The position numbers and the translations under genes were made by a program. A stretch of DNA of 46,234 bases, from assembly GCA_945861445.1 (NCBI GenBank), contig CAMAVF010000007.1, positions 1 to 46,234 on the forward strand, read 5' to 3'. Shown here in pieces: positions 26,651-34,204 of this stretch. Below the pieces are notes generated by a model. The model was not told the DNA's origin. It saw nothing but the letters and a program-made list of their open reading frames with translations, and did not search any database. This stretch comes from Planctomicrobium piriforme (GTDB taxonomy: Bacteria; Planctomycetota; Planctomycetia; Planctomycetales; Planctomycetaceae). Each line of letters starts with the position of its first letter. The first letter of the stretch is position 1.

Positions 26651-27711
26651 CACGAGAACCGCTGCAGAATCAATTGAAAACATTCCGTCAGGCGAGGGGC
26701 TGGTCGCAGGACGAGTTGGCCCGGCGGGCGGGCGTCTCGCGGACGGAAGTCAGTGCGATCGAGATTCGGCGCCTGGTCCCCTCGGTGGCGACGGCACTGG
26801 CACTCGCGGCGGCATTGGAATGTCGCGTGGACGATGTGTTCGCCCTGGCGAAGGCAGAGAGTCCGACCGAGGAATGGGCGTGGACGCCGTCCCAGGATCC
26901 CTGCCGCTTCTGGCGTGCGGAAATCGGGGGCCGGCATATTCTGTATCCCGCCGAAAGTGGCAGCGTGGGAGTGGTCGCCCACGACGGCATCCTGGTTCGA
27001 GGAAAAATTCAGCCGCAAAGCACCAACAATGTCGGCGAAACACTGGTGATTGCCAGTTGCGATCCAGCGGTCGGATTGCTGGTCCGCGAGTTGGCGGCCA
27101 CGTCGCCCGTGCGGCTGCTGGTCCTGAAGCGATCCAGTTCGGAGGCCTTGCGGTTACTGGCTGCGGGGCTGGTCCATCTGGCCGGCGTGCATTTGGCGTC
27201 CACCGAGCAGTCCGGCGGAAACGGAGCCATCATTCGCGAACGCCTGGGGACCGGTTATCGCTTGCTAAAAATGGCGCGTTGGGAAGAAGGTCTGGCGGTT
27301 GCTCCCGGTTCTGGTATCACGAGCGTGAAAGGTGCGGTCGATTCTCGATCGTCGAAGCAGCAGTGGGTCGGACGTGAGGTTGGCTCCGGTGCTCGGCAGT
27401 GTCTCGATGAGATTCTCGATGGCCGCCCGGCTCCAAAAAAGTTGGCTCGGGACCATGCGGGTGTGGCCGAAGCCATTCGCTGCGGCTGGGCCGATGTCGG
27501 GGTCTGCCTGAGACTTTCCGCAGAAGAAGCCGGTTTGGAGTTTTTGAGCGTTCGGCACGAAACCTACGACATCTGCTATCGCGCCGAATTCGAACCTGAC
27601 CCACGGTTTCAAGCATTGCTGACAGTCACGCGGTCTCCCAGCTTCCGAAAACTGTTGGGTGAGTTGCCCGGTTACGAAGTGGCACACACGGGTGAGTTGG
27701 AGTCCATCTAG
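26644..27711 (+). CDS. HTH (XRE-type) regulator fused to a molybdate-binding-like domain
   Basis: 355 residues. Residues 8-66 form an XRE/Cro-type helix-turn-helix (LKTFRQARGWSQDELARRAG then VSRTEVSAIE). From about 120 to 340 the sequence follows the periplasmic-binding-protein-like domain of COG1910/PF12727: SSSEALRLLAAGLVHLAGVH, MARWEEGLAVAPGSGI, WVGREVGSGARQCLDEIL (the NRQxGSGTR-like ligand loop) and HAGVAEAIRCGWADVGVCLR. Such fusions are thought to sense molybdate or tungstate and control its uptake, in place of ModE. It is the first gene of the mod operon; modA begins directly after its stop with no gap. Autoregulation through the palindrome at its start is inferred. Confidence 0.88.
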   Translation: MSSREPLQNQLKTFRQARGWSQDELARRAGVSRTEVSAIEIRRLVPSVATALALAAALECRVDDVFALAKAESPTEEWAWTPSQDPCRFWRAEIGGRHILYPAESGSVGVVAHDGILVRGKIQPQSTNNVGETLVIASCDPAVGLLVRELAATSPVRLLVLKRSSSEALRLLAAGLVHLAGVHLASTEQSGGNGAIIRERLGTGYRLLKMARWEEGLAVAPGSGITSVKGAVDSRSSKQQWVGREVGSGARQCLDEILDGRPAPKKLARDHAGVAEAIRCGWADVGVCLRLSAEEAGLEFLSVRHETYDICYRAEFEPDPRFQALLTVTRSPSFRKLLGELPGYEVAHTGELESI

Positions 27712-28587
27712 ATGCAGCAACAATCGATTGCGAATTGCGTGCGATTTCAGGGGTATTCATTGGCCTGCCTGCTGATTGTACTCTGCGGCTGGGGCTGCCA
27801 ACCCGCAGCGGCTCCACCGTCCTCGGCCACCCCCGCGACGGGCGACTCGACGACTCCAGTCGCGGCCGAGAAGACCATCAAACTGGTGGTGGCTATGGCG
27901 TCCGATTTGCGGTTTGTCGCGGTCGAACTCCAACAGGAATTCGAACAACAAGCGCCCGAGATGAAGCTGGAACCAAAGTTCGGCTCGTCGGGGGAACTGT
28001 TTGCACAGATCTCGAACCAGGCTCCGTATGACGTCTTCCTGTCCGCCGACATGCAGTTTCCCCAGAAGCTGGTCGAGGCCGGGCTGACCACAGAGGACTC
28101 GCTGTTTCAGTACGCCATCGGTCACATTGTCTTGTGGGTGCGGAGTGATTCGCCGTTGCCGGTCGAAGCCCAGGGAGCCGAGATTCTGAAGGATCCGCAG
28201 TTAAAAAAACTCGCCATTGCCAATCCCAAGCTGGCTCCCTACGGTCGAGCGGCCGAAGCGGCCCTCAAGCAACTGGGCTTGTACGAGGGTCTGCAGGAGA
28301 AACTGGTCCTGGGCAAGAATGTGGCTCAGGCGGCACAATTCGCCGAGTCCGGTGCGGCCGATGCGGCGGTTGTCGGACTGTCGTTCGCGATGGCTCCGGA
28401 ATTCGCCAGCAAGGGCAAGTACTGGAAATTCCCGGCAGATTCGTATCCTCAAATGGATCAGGGGGGCGTCATTCTGAAACAGACCAATGACCCGGTGGGT
28501 GCGAAGAAGTGGTGCGACTTCCTGCAGACGCCTCGGGCTCGAGACATCTTCAAGAAGTATGGCTTCGGCTTGCCAGGGGCGAAATAG
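27712..28587 (+). CDS. modA: Molybdate ABC transporter substrate-binding lipoprotein ModA
   Basis: 291 residues. It captures molybdate or tungstate outside the inner membrane and delivers it to ModBC. The signal peptide ends in a lipobox, LCGWGC at about residues 22-27, so it is membrane-tethered, followed by a Pro/Ala/Ser-rich linker. The mature part has ModA motifs: VVAMASDLRFVAVELQQEFE, FGSSGELFAQI (oxyanion-binding Ser residues), APYDVFLSADMQFPQKLVEA, ANPKLAPYGRAAEAALKQLG and a C-terminal ending DFLQTPRARDIFKKYGFGLP. The ATG starts immediately after the regulator's TAG, indicating translational coupling. Confidence 0.96.
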   Translation: MQQQSIANCVRFQGYSLACLLIVLCGWGCQPAAAPPSSATPATGDSTTPVAAEKTIKLVVAMASDLRFVAVELQQEFEQQAPEMKLEPKFGSSGELFAQISNQAPYDVFLSADMQFPQKLVEAGLTTEDSLFQYAIGHIVLWVRSDSPLPVEAQGAEILKDPQLKKLAIANPKLAPYGRAAEAALKQLGLYEGLQEKLVLGKNVAQAAQFAESGAADAAVVGLSFAMAPEFASKGKYWKFPADSYPQMDQGGVILKQTNDPVGAKKWCDFLQTPRARDIFKKYGFGLPGAK

Positions 28588-28588
28588 T

Positions 28589-29251
28589 TTGGACCTGTTG
28601 GCACTACGTTTGACGCTGCAAGTTGCCTGCTGCACGACCGCCGTGCTGCTGGTCATTGGGTTGCCGCTCGCACATTGGCTGGCTCGATCCCGCCGCTCGT
28701 GGAAGTGGCTGGTGGAGGCCGTGGTCTCGTTGCCGCTGGTCCTGCCGCCGACAGTCCTGGGGTTCTACCTGCTGTGGACCACCAGCCGGCGCAGCAGTTT
28801 CGGCCAGGTGTTGGAATCGCTCACCGGCGAGACGCTGCCCTTCACCTTCCTGGGAGTGTTGGTCGCATCGGTCATCTACAATTTGCCGTTTGCCGTGCGC
28901 CCGTTCGTCGCGGCATTTTCGGCAGTCGATCGGCGTCTATTGGAAGCCGCCTGGTGCCTGGGCAGTTCCCGCTGGCGCACCTTCTGGCGAGTCACCCTGC
29001 CCCTGGCGTGGCCCGGTATCTTGTCCGGAATGGTGCTGACGTTCGCCCACACCATCGGCGAATTCGGCATCGTCCTGATGATCGGCGGCAATATTCCCGG
29101 CGTCACCCGCACACTCTCGATTGCCATCTATGAATACGTCGACTCGGGGAACTACACCGCGGCGGGACAGACGTCGCTGGTACTGTTGATCTCAGCGTTT
29201 GTCATGCTGGCGCTGGTGCATGCCTTGCAAAAGAGGATGCCCCAGACATGA
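28589..29251 (+). CDS. modB: Molybdate ABC transporter permease ModB
   Basis: 220 residues with a proposed TTG start at 28589, one base after the modA stop and about nine bases after an AGGGG. An ATG at 28559, inside modA, is the alternative and would add ten residues. It forms the membrane channel with about five helices (VACCTTAVLLVIGLPLAHWL, LVLPPTVLGFYLLW and others). The EAA-type loop contacting ModC is EAAWCLGSSRWRTFWRVTLP, and the ModB signature GEFGIVLMIGGNIPG is followed by TLSIAIYEYV. The length matches the family. It overlaps modC by four bases (ATGA). Confidence 0.95.
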   Translation: MDLLALRLTLQVACCTTAVLLVIGLPLAHWLARSRRSWKWLVEAVVSLPLVLPPTVLGFYLLWTTSRRSSFGQVLESLTGETLPFTFLGVLVASVIYNLPFAVRPFVAAFSAVDRRLLEAAWCLGSSRWRTFWRVTLPLAWPGILSGMVLTFAHTIGEFGIVLMIGGNIPGVTRTLSIAIYEYVDSGNYTAAGQTSLVLLISAFVMLALVHALQKRMPQT

Positions 29252-30327
29252 CCGCGTGGATGGAGGCCGCCTTCACCAAGACGTATCCGGGGATGTCGAT
29301 TCGAGGAGACCTCAATTGGACGGACCGGCCGCACCGCGTCACGGCCCTCTTCGGACCGTCGGGATGCGGTAAAACGACCGTGCTCCGCTGCCTGGCGGGT
29401 TTGGAACGTCTGGACGCAGGATCGATCCAGGCCTTCGGACAGACCTGGAGTGATGCGTCACAACGCATCCACGTCGAGCCGCAACGTCGCCAAGTTGGTT
29501 TTCTGTTTCAGGACTACATGTTGTTTCCGCATCTCACCGTGCGCGACAACGTGGTGTTCGGCATAACGGCTCAGCCCGATCAGCGATCCCGGGTCAATCA
29601 ACTTCTCGAGCGATTTCACTTGACCGGACTTGATCGGCGCTACCCACGCGAACTCTCGGGTGGGCAACAACAACGCGTGGCTCTGGCACGTGTGCTTGCG
29701 GTCCAGCCCAGATTCCTGTGCCTGGACGAGCCCCTTTCCGCGCTGGACGGACCGACTCGCACTGATCTGCGAATCGCCTTGCGCGAATGGCTGCATGCGT
29801 TGCAGTTGCCGTCCCTGATTGTGTCGCATGATGCCATCGATGTGCAGGCTCTGGCCGACGATCTGATCGTGATGAGTGCCGGGCAAATGCTGCAAACGGG
29901 GACCGTCGACGAGGTCTTGCACCGGCCAGTCAATCTGACCGTAGCGAGGATCGTCGGCTTCGAAAATTTACTACCAGTGAATGTCGTGCGGCGCGACGCC
30001 GCGAGCTTGTCCGTCGAACACCTGGGCTGGCGGTTCACTGGACTGGATCAGTTGAATTCCAGTACCGCAGCAACCGGCATCGCCTGCATTCGAGCCGAGG
30101 ATGTCCGGCTGCGAGAAACGCCTGCGGATTCCGCTACAGTCTCTGCCACCATTCTGGAACTGATCCCCGAAGGCACGATGTTGCGTGTGCGACTGAGTCT
30201 GTCGTCCGGCCAACAATTACAGGCCCTATGGCCTCGTTCGACGCTCGTGACATCCACAATTCAACCGACGCAGACGATTGCGATTGAATTGCCAGCAAAT
30301 GCGGCGGTGATCGTTCAGGGCAGTTAG
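29248..30327 (+). CDS. modC: Molybdate ABC transporter ATP-binding protein ModC
   Basis: 359 residues. ATPase that drives molybdate import. It has Walker A GPSGCGKTT (about 32-40), Q-loop FLFQDYMLFPHL, ABC signature LSGGQQQRVALARVL, Walker B FLCLDEPLSALDG and H-loop SHDAIDV. A C-terminal TOBE-like regulatory part (about 295-355, SATILELIPEGTMLRVRLSL) is of the kind that binds molybdate in ModC proteins. The ATG overlaps the modB stop (ATGA), so the four genes form one operon. A family H repeat begins at the very next base after its stop. Confidence 0.95.
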   Translation: MTAWMEAAFTKTYPGMSIRGDLNWTDRPHRVTALFGPSGCGKTTVLRCLAGLERLDAGSIQAFGQTWSDASQRIHVEPQRRQVGFLFQDYMLFPHLTVRDNVVFGITAQPDQRSRVNQLLERFHLTGLDRRYPRELSGGQQQRVALARVLAVQPRFLCLDEPLSALDGPTRTDLRIALREWLHALQLPSLIVSHDAIDVQALADDLIVMSAGQMLQTGTVDEVLHRPVNLTVARIVGFENLLPVNVVRRDAASLSVEHLGWRFTGLDQLNSSTAATGIACIRAEDVRLRETPADSATVSATILELIPEGTMLRVRLSLSSGQQLQALWPRSTLVTSTIQPTQTIAIELPANAAVIVQGS

Positions 30328-30457
30328 TGCGCTTTGAGCTTGTATTCCTCAAACACGGCGTAGTGCAGAAGCGCGGGAACCACTGGGACAAGCCCAAGTG
30401 GCGGAAAAGAAACCCGCCACCCCGCTCGCCGGGGTGGTTCCCGCGCTTCTGCATTAC
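30328..30457. repeat. Family H motif plus long inverted repeat after modC
   Basis: Bases 30328-30350 (GCGCTTTGAGCTTGTATTC) are the reverse complement of the family H motif found at 42287, and they start on the base after the modC stop. An inverted repeat follows with 24-base arms, 30360-30383 and 30434-30457, one mismatch. It encloses an inner hairpin GTGGCGG/CCGCCAC (30398-30404 and 30414-30420). The region lies between convergent genes and may act as a two-way 3' end, though no T-run is present. Confidence 0.75.
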
Positions 30458-30527
30458 CTTCCACCTTCGCGTCAGAAGCCTTATCTGCACAACTTCGCTC
30501 CTATGGTGGGTTACCGCTAAATGAACG

Positions 30528-30562
30528 GTATCCCGCTTACGCCGGACGCTCGCCTACGAAGA
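30528..30562. repeat. Family D arm, single copy 3
   Basis: GCCGGACGCTCGCCTACGAA (30541-30560) with CGCTAA and ATCCCGCTTAC before it matches the right arms of family D at 3051-3095 and 31956-31995. The arm ends a few bases before the stop codon of the minus-strand SpoIID-like gene at 30567. No left partner is visible nearby. Confidence 0.75.
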
Positions 30563-30566
30563 TGCG

Positions 30567-31814
30567 CTATCGCTCCGTCAGGACTACCACCTGCGAACCC
30601 GGATAATAATACGCCAGGATCTCCAGGAAATTCTTGCCTGTCCGAGCCATCCCGCGTGCTCCCCACTGGCACAGTCCTACCCCGTGGCCGTGACCCGCCC
30701 CCTTGAACAGCCAATTCGTTCCGTCGCGTTCGATCTGAAAATGATGGCTGTAGAGTTCGCTGGTCCCAATGACGCGGCGGAAGGCGGTGGCTGGCATGCT
30801 CAGAGTCTGCTTGTCGTCCGACATTTGGACCTCGGCCACACCACCCACGTGTGGAACCGGTCCAATCGTTATCGATTTTAATGTGCCGAACTTCGTCTCC
30901 TGGGATGTCCAATACCGTTGAATGCGTGTTTGCAGGTCGGCATTGGTGATGTTGGACTGCCATTGATACAGCGGAGATTCTGAACAGAACTGGCACGGGA
31001 CGCTTTGATGAGGCGGGGCCGCATCAGAAAAGAAATCGCTTCCCAGTGAAGTGCGGCCACCGCAGACCGCCGAGTAATACGTGCAAAACAAATGCCCCTG
31101 ATCGGTGCAGACCATGCCCGCCGTTTCGTACGCGATCTGCCGGCTGTCGGAACTGTCCCCGGCCAGCAACCGGCCATCGCTGCTGAGGTAGCGGCGCCCG
31201 TGGTATTTCTGGCTGCGAGTCGTCGCGTACAAATCAAACAATCCACCCCGTCGGGCAGCCTGCATTTGAGCGAGCGCGTAGCTGCGAGCCACCACGGCCT
31301 GCGCCTTGCGAGCTTCGGTCCCAAACTCGCGCGGCATCTCGGAGTCGACCACGCCCCCGATATAATCTTCGAGCGGCACAACGTTCACGATCAGGACCCG
31401 TCCGCCCGATTGCCGGATCAGTTGGATCTTGCCGCGGTACTCGCGGTCGCCAACCCAGGCGGCCCCTTCTCCATCGGGAACGATCTCGATTCGCGGAACC
31501 ACCAGCACTTGAGTTCCAATACGAAACCCGTTCGCCGTCAGCGTGACCGCGGTCTTGGCCAGGCGATCCAGACGCAGCAGGAGCTGCTGGCTGCCCATCG
31601 GCGAGATCCGGAACGGACCGTCAACCTGGATGGTTGCGGTCGTGACGGCTTCCGGGGTCAGCAACACGCGGACGGCAGGCAACCGCGCCACTCCGGGGGG
31701 CGGTTGCAGGGCGAGTTTCGCTCGCCCCCCACGCTTACCTGGCAGGACGAGCAACCCGATAAAAAAGACGAGCGTGACGCCGGCGATCAGCCACTTGACC
31801 GTGGGTCTGAGCAT
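30567..31814 (-). CDS. SpoIID/LytB domain protein
   Basis: 415 residues. One N-terminal membrane anchor (about 8-25, WLIAGVTLVFFIGLLVLP) places the rest outside the membrane. The SpoIID domain spans about 140-410: NVVPLEDYIGGVVDSEMPRE (with the likely catalytic Glu), EARKAQAVVARSYAL, TYYSAVCGGRTS, and the hallmark GAGHGHGVGLCQWGARGMA near the C-terminus. Relatives are lytic transglycosylases that cut glycan strands, acting with amidases (Bacillus SpoIID, LytB). Since planctomycetes do have peptidoglycan, a cell-wall role is plausible. Residues 50-130 form an additional beta-rich region. It lies 233 bases downstream of the alpha-CTD/TPR gene, across a family D element. Confidence 0.92.
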   Translation of the reverse strand: MLRPTVKWLIAGVTLVFFIGLLVLPGKRGGRAKLALQPPPGVARLPAVRVLLTPEAVTTATIQVDGPFRISPMGSQQLLLRLDRLAKTAVTLTANGFRIGTQVLVVPRIEIVPDGEGAAWVGDREYRGKIQLIRQSGGRVLIVNVVPLEDYIGGVVDSEMPREFGTEARKAQAVVARSYALAQMQAARRGGLFDLYATTRSQKYHGRRYLSSDGRLLAGDSSDSRQIAYETAGMVCTDQGHLFCTYYSAVCGGRTSLGSDFFSDAAPPHQSVPCQFCSESPLYQWQSNITNADLQTRIQRYWTSQETKFGTLKSITIGPVPHVGGVAEVQMSDDKQTLSMPATAFRRVIGTSELYSHHFQIERDGTNWLFKGAGHGHGVGLCQWGARGMARTGKNFLEILAYYYPGSQVVVLTER

Positions 31815-31835
31815 GCCCGACGCTCCTTTGCGGAT

Positions 31836-31995
31836 CTTCGTAGGCGAGCGTCCGGCGTAAGCCGGATGGTTGTCTTGCGGTTACGAATACCTTTAATGTC
31901 ATCTGCAGAACGCCATCGCCTGAATATAAGCATTTCGTCGAAGATTTGAGACAGTCGCTAACAACCATCCGGCTTACGCCGGACGCTCGCCTAAG
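31836..31995. repeat. Family D inverted-repeat element, copy 2
   Basis: Left arm 31836-31872 and right arm 31956-31995 are near-perfect inverted copies, about 83 bases apart, with the same sequences as the arms at 2742-3095. The left arm starts 21 bases upstream of the SpoIID start codon. The interior has no similarity that I can see to the interior of copy 1, so conservation is confined to the arms. Confidence 0.85.
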
Positions 31996-32047
31996 ACCGC
32001 TCATCACTCCGTGATGGCGCAGACGTCAGGTTAGTGCGTCCCCAATC

Positions 32048-33403
32048 TCAGTCGCCACGCAGCTTCAGGCCCAGGTCGGTCAGCTTGCTGCGGACTTCGT
32101 TCAACGACGTCACGCCGAAGTTCTTGCTTTCCAGCAATTCTTCCTGGCTGCGCTGACAGAGTTCGCCCAGGGTCGTAATGCCCAACCGCGACATGCACTT
32201 GCGAGCTCGCACTGACAGGTTGAGGTCGGCGACGGGACGGCCCATCAACGCCTGTTCCTGCGGCGACAACGCCTCGTTGCGGTAGTAGTCGCGAGACTTG
32301 TCCTTGGTCGTATGCAGGGCCTGGCCCAGCGACAACCCCTTCGATTCCAGCATCAGCTTGATTTCGTTCAGCGACGTATCGCCGAAGTTTTTGCTGCCGA
32401 GCAATTCCTGCTCGGTGATCTTGGTGAGGTCGCCCAAGTTGCGGATGCCCATCTTCTGCAAACAGTTGCGGGCCCGTACGGACAGTTCGAAGTCGGTGAC
32501 GGGAATCTCGAGCAACTGGCCGATGCGGGCCTGGTTGCGGAGCGATTCTTCGTCGTAGTACATGCCTTGAGCCGCGTCGATATCCTTCAGATACAACCGG
32601 GCCCGGGCGTGTGCGGGATTCGATTCCAGCACGCGCTTGAAACAGTAGGCTGCCGCTGGATAGTTTTCGAGATCCTCGTACAGCAATCCGAGGTTCATCA
32701 TCGCACCCAGGTGCAACGGCGGACGCGACAACGATCGCTCGTAGAGACGCACGGCTTCTTCATCGTTACCCCGCAGCATGTTCTCACCCGCGAGCGAGAA
32801 CAACGCCTTGGAATGATACGGGTCCATGTCGACTGCCCGTTCGAAGTATTCGACGGCGCCGTAGGTATCTCCGCGATCCGACAGAATACAGCCCATCTGG
32901 TAGCAGTATTCGGCCCGCGTCGCGCCACCCATGGGGGCGGAACTGTGGACCAGCTTCTCTGCTTCATCGAGGCGACCCTGAGCGCGAATCGCGCCAGCGC
33001 GACTCAGGCGGCAGTCGACTGCATCGGCGCCAGCCTTTTCAGCGGCTTCGAACTGGGCGGCCGCTTCCGCGTACCGCTCCAAACCGAGGAGTGTCTGACC
33101 ATCATAAAACTGTGCAACTGCGTCTTTATCGAGTGCCGATAGCATTTCGTGAGCTCTGGAATGTTGACCAAGAACGTAATGTGTGATGCCAACTTTGGCC
33201 CGTAGTTTGGCTGACTTCTCGCCGGTGAGGACTCGTTCCTCGAGGGACTGAATCTCCTGACGAACTTCTGCGTACTGACTGCGGGCAATCGCCCGCTCCA
33301 ACTGCCGAGCCTGTTCGAATCCGAACGGGCCGTCGCTTTGCAGGAGTTCGCGAACATTCACTGGCTGTGTAGCCGCCAGTAAACTTTCCTTGCTGCGTGT
33401 CAT
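32048..33403 (-). CDS. TPR protein with two RNA polymerase alpha-CTD-like domains
   Basis: 451 residues, no signal peptide, so cytoplasmic. Residues 30-290 are TPR-like helical repeats, for example YAEAAAQFEAAEKAGA, YGAVEYFERAVDMDPYHSKA and YPAAAYCFKRVLESNPAHAR. Two alpha-CTD-like domains follow: about 300-360 (PVTDFELSVRARNCLQKMGI, LGSKNFGDTSLNEIKLML) and about 390-450 (PVADLNLSVRARKCMSRLGI, LESKNFGVTSLNEVRSKL). Compared with E. coli alpha, domain 1 keeps R265, N268, C269, G296 and S299, which contact DNA; domain 2 keeps R265, G296 and S299 but has Lys for N268. The true rpoA is not here. A role in transcription, through UP-element DNA or sigma/activator contacts, is inferred. GGAG lies nine bases before the ATG. 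Confidence 0.88.
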   Translation of the reverse strand: MTRSKESLLAATQPVNVRELLQSDGPFGFEQARQLERAIARSQYAEVRQEIQSLEERVLTGEKSAKLRAKVGITHYVLGQHSRAHEMLSALDKDAVAQFYDGQTLLGLERYAEAAAQFEAAEKAGADAVDCRLSRAGAIRAQGRLDEAEKLVHSSAPMGGATRAEYCYQMGCILSDRGDTYGAVEYFERAVDMDPYHSKALFSLAGENMLRGNDEEAVRLYERSLSRPPLHLGAMMNLGLLYEDLENYPAAAYCFKRVLESNPAHARARLYLKDIDAAQGMYYDEESLRNQARIGQLLEIPVTDFELSVRARNCLQKMGIRNLGDLTKITEQELLGSKNFGDTSLNEIKLMLESKGLSLGQALHTTKDKSRDYYRNEALSPQEQALMGRPVADLNLSVRARKCMSRLGITTLGELCQRSQEELLESKNFGVTSLNEVRSKLTDLGLKLRGD

Positions 33404-33625
33404 CCGCCAACGCTCCCCACACGAGATTTTTCAATGAGTCCAAGCGAATCCAGTAGTTGAAGCCGATACCGCGAACGAACTACCAGAGTCTCACCCAAAG
33501 TGTACGGTTTGAGTTTCAAGACCTTCAGCGCCCCGGTGTGAGCCGGTTCGCAAACCGGTAGAGTATATCGACCGGCAGACTCGATGCAAGTCGCAACAGT
33601 CAGATAGACGTCCGTTGATCTGAAA
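33404..33625. other. Leader of the TPR gene, possible small ORF rejected
   Basis: A minus-strand frame (33400-33684, 94 codons) overlaps the TPR start codon as ATGA and the end of the upstream Tat gene. Its product has no recognisable feature, and its codon choice does not resemble the neighbours. I treat the stretch as non-coding leader, with doubt. Confidence 0.4.
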
Positions 33626-33967
33626 TCAACCGCGTACTCGATCGGCACGCCAGGCGGAAAATACAAAACCGGGCTCCTGCGCATTCGTCAGCGGGTAACT
33701 ACTCAGGACCTTGGACCGGTTCAAGTGCTGTCGGACATCGCTGCGGACTTCTTCCAGGGCCGCTTCGTCCAGTCGCTCGTGAGGATATTGTTGCTTGACC
33801 AGGTCGATGATCAAGTCCTGAGGCAGCGGGCTAGCCGACGGTTTCGCGGGTTCTTCCGGCTTTTTTTTCTCCGACTTGGCCGGTTCTGCCGCGGACAATG
33901 CCGCCCCCGACAAGACCGATCCCGCCGCCAAACCGGCAAATTCTCGCCGCGTCCACGATTCTGCCAT
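33626..33967 (-). CDS. Small Tat-signal protein resembling AtzG/GatC-like amidase partners
   Basis: 113 residues from the ATG at 33967; the open frame extends upstream to 34072 without protein character. The N-terminus WTRREFAGLAAGSVLSGAALS is a twin-arginine signal, followed by a Lys/Glu/Pro-rich linker (about 28-48). The rest is helical (DLIIDLVKQQYPHERLDEAA) and ends YPLTNAQEPGFVFSAWR. The layout, short helices then a Pro-Leu...Glu-Pro-x-x-x-F ending, resembles the small subunits that accompany amidases (AtzG-like). No amidase gene is nearby, so this assignment is weak; it may be a hypothetical exported protein. Confidence 0.6.
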   Translation of the reverse strand: MAESWTRREFAGLAAGSVLSGAALSAAEPAKSEKKKPEEPAKPSASPLPQDLIIDLVKQQYPHERLDEAALEEVRSDVRQHLNRSKVLSSYPLTNAQEPGFVFSAWRADRVRG

Positions 33968-34113
33968 CACGTTCCCCCGATACCTGGGATGTTCAAGTTC
34001 AGATGCATGGTAACGGATTCCGGATGTTCCGCAAAGTAATTGATGGAAACGGTTGTTAGCAAGCCAAAGCAAATTTCGTTATCGTGATTTTTGTGAGAGG
34101 CTCCAACAAAACC

Positions 34114-34134
34114 CCACCGAGCTTGTCTCGGTGG
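34114..34134. repeat. Short perfect hairpin
   Basis: CCACCGAG-CTTGT-CTCGGTGG pairs 34114-34121 with 34127-34134. It lies in the 237-base gap between the small Tat gene (-) and the esterase-like gene (+). No T-run follows on either strand, so it is not a typical terminator. Confidence 0.6.
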
Positions 34135-34204
34135 ATTCGGGCCTTTGCACTACGCTGATGCCGGAAGCTCGCCACCACGCACCGCAACCATGGAAAGTCC
34201 CGTC

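Noticed and set aside
33400-33684. 94-codon minus frame overlapping the TPR gene start as ATGA
   Set aside because: The overlap is suggestive of coupling, but the product has no feature, starts inside the Tat gene, and shows no codon bias like its neighbours. Kept only as a note in the gap entry.
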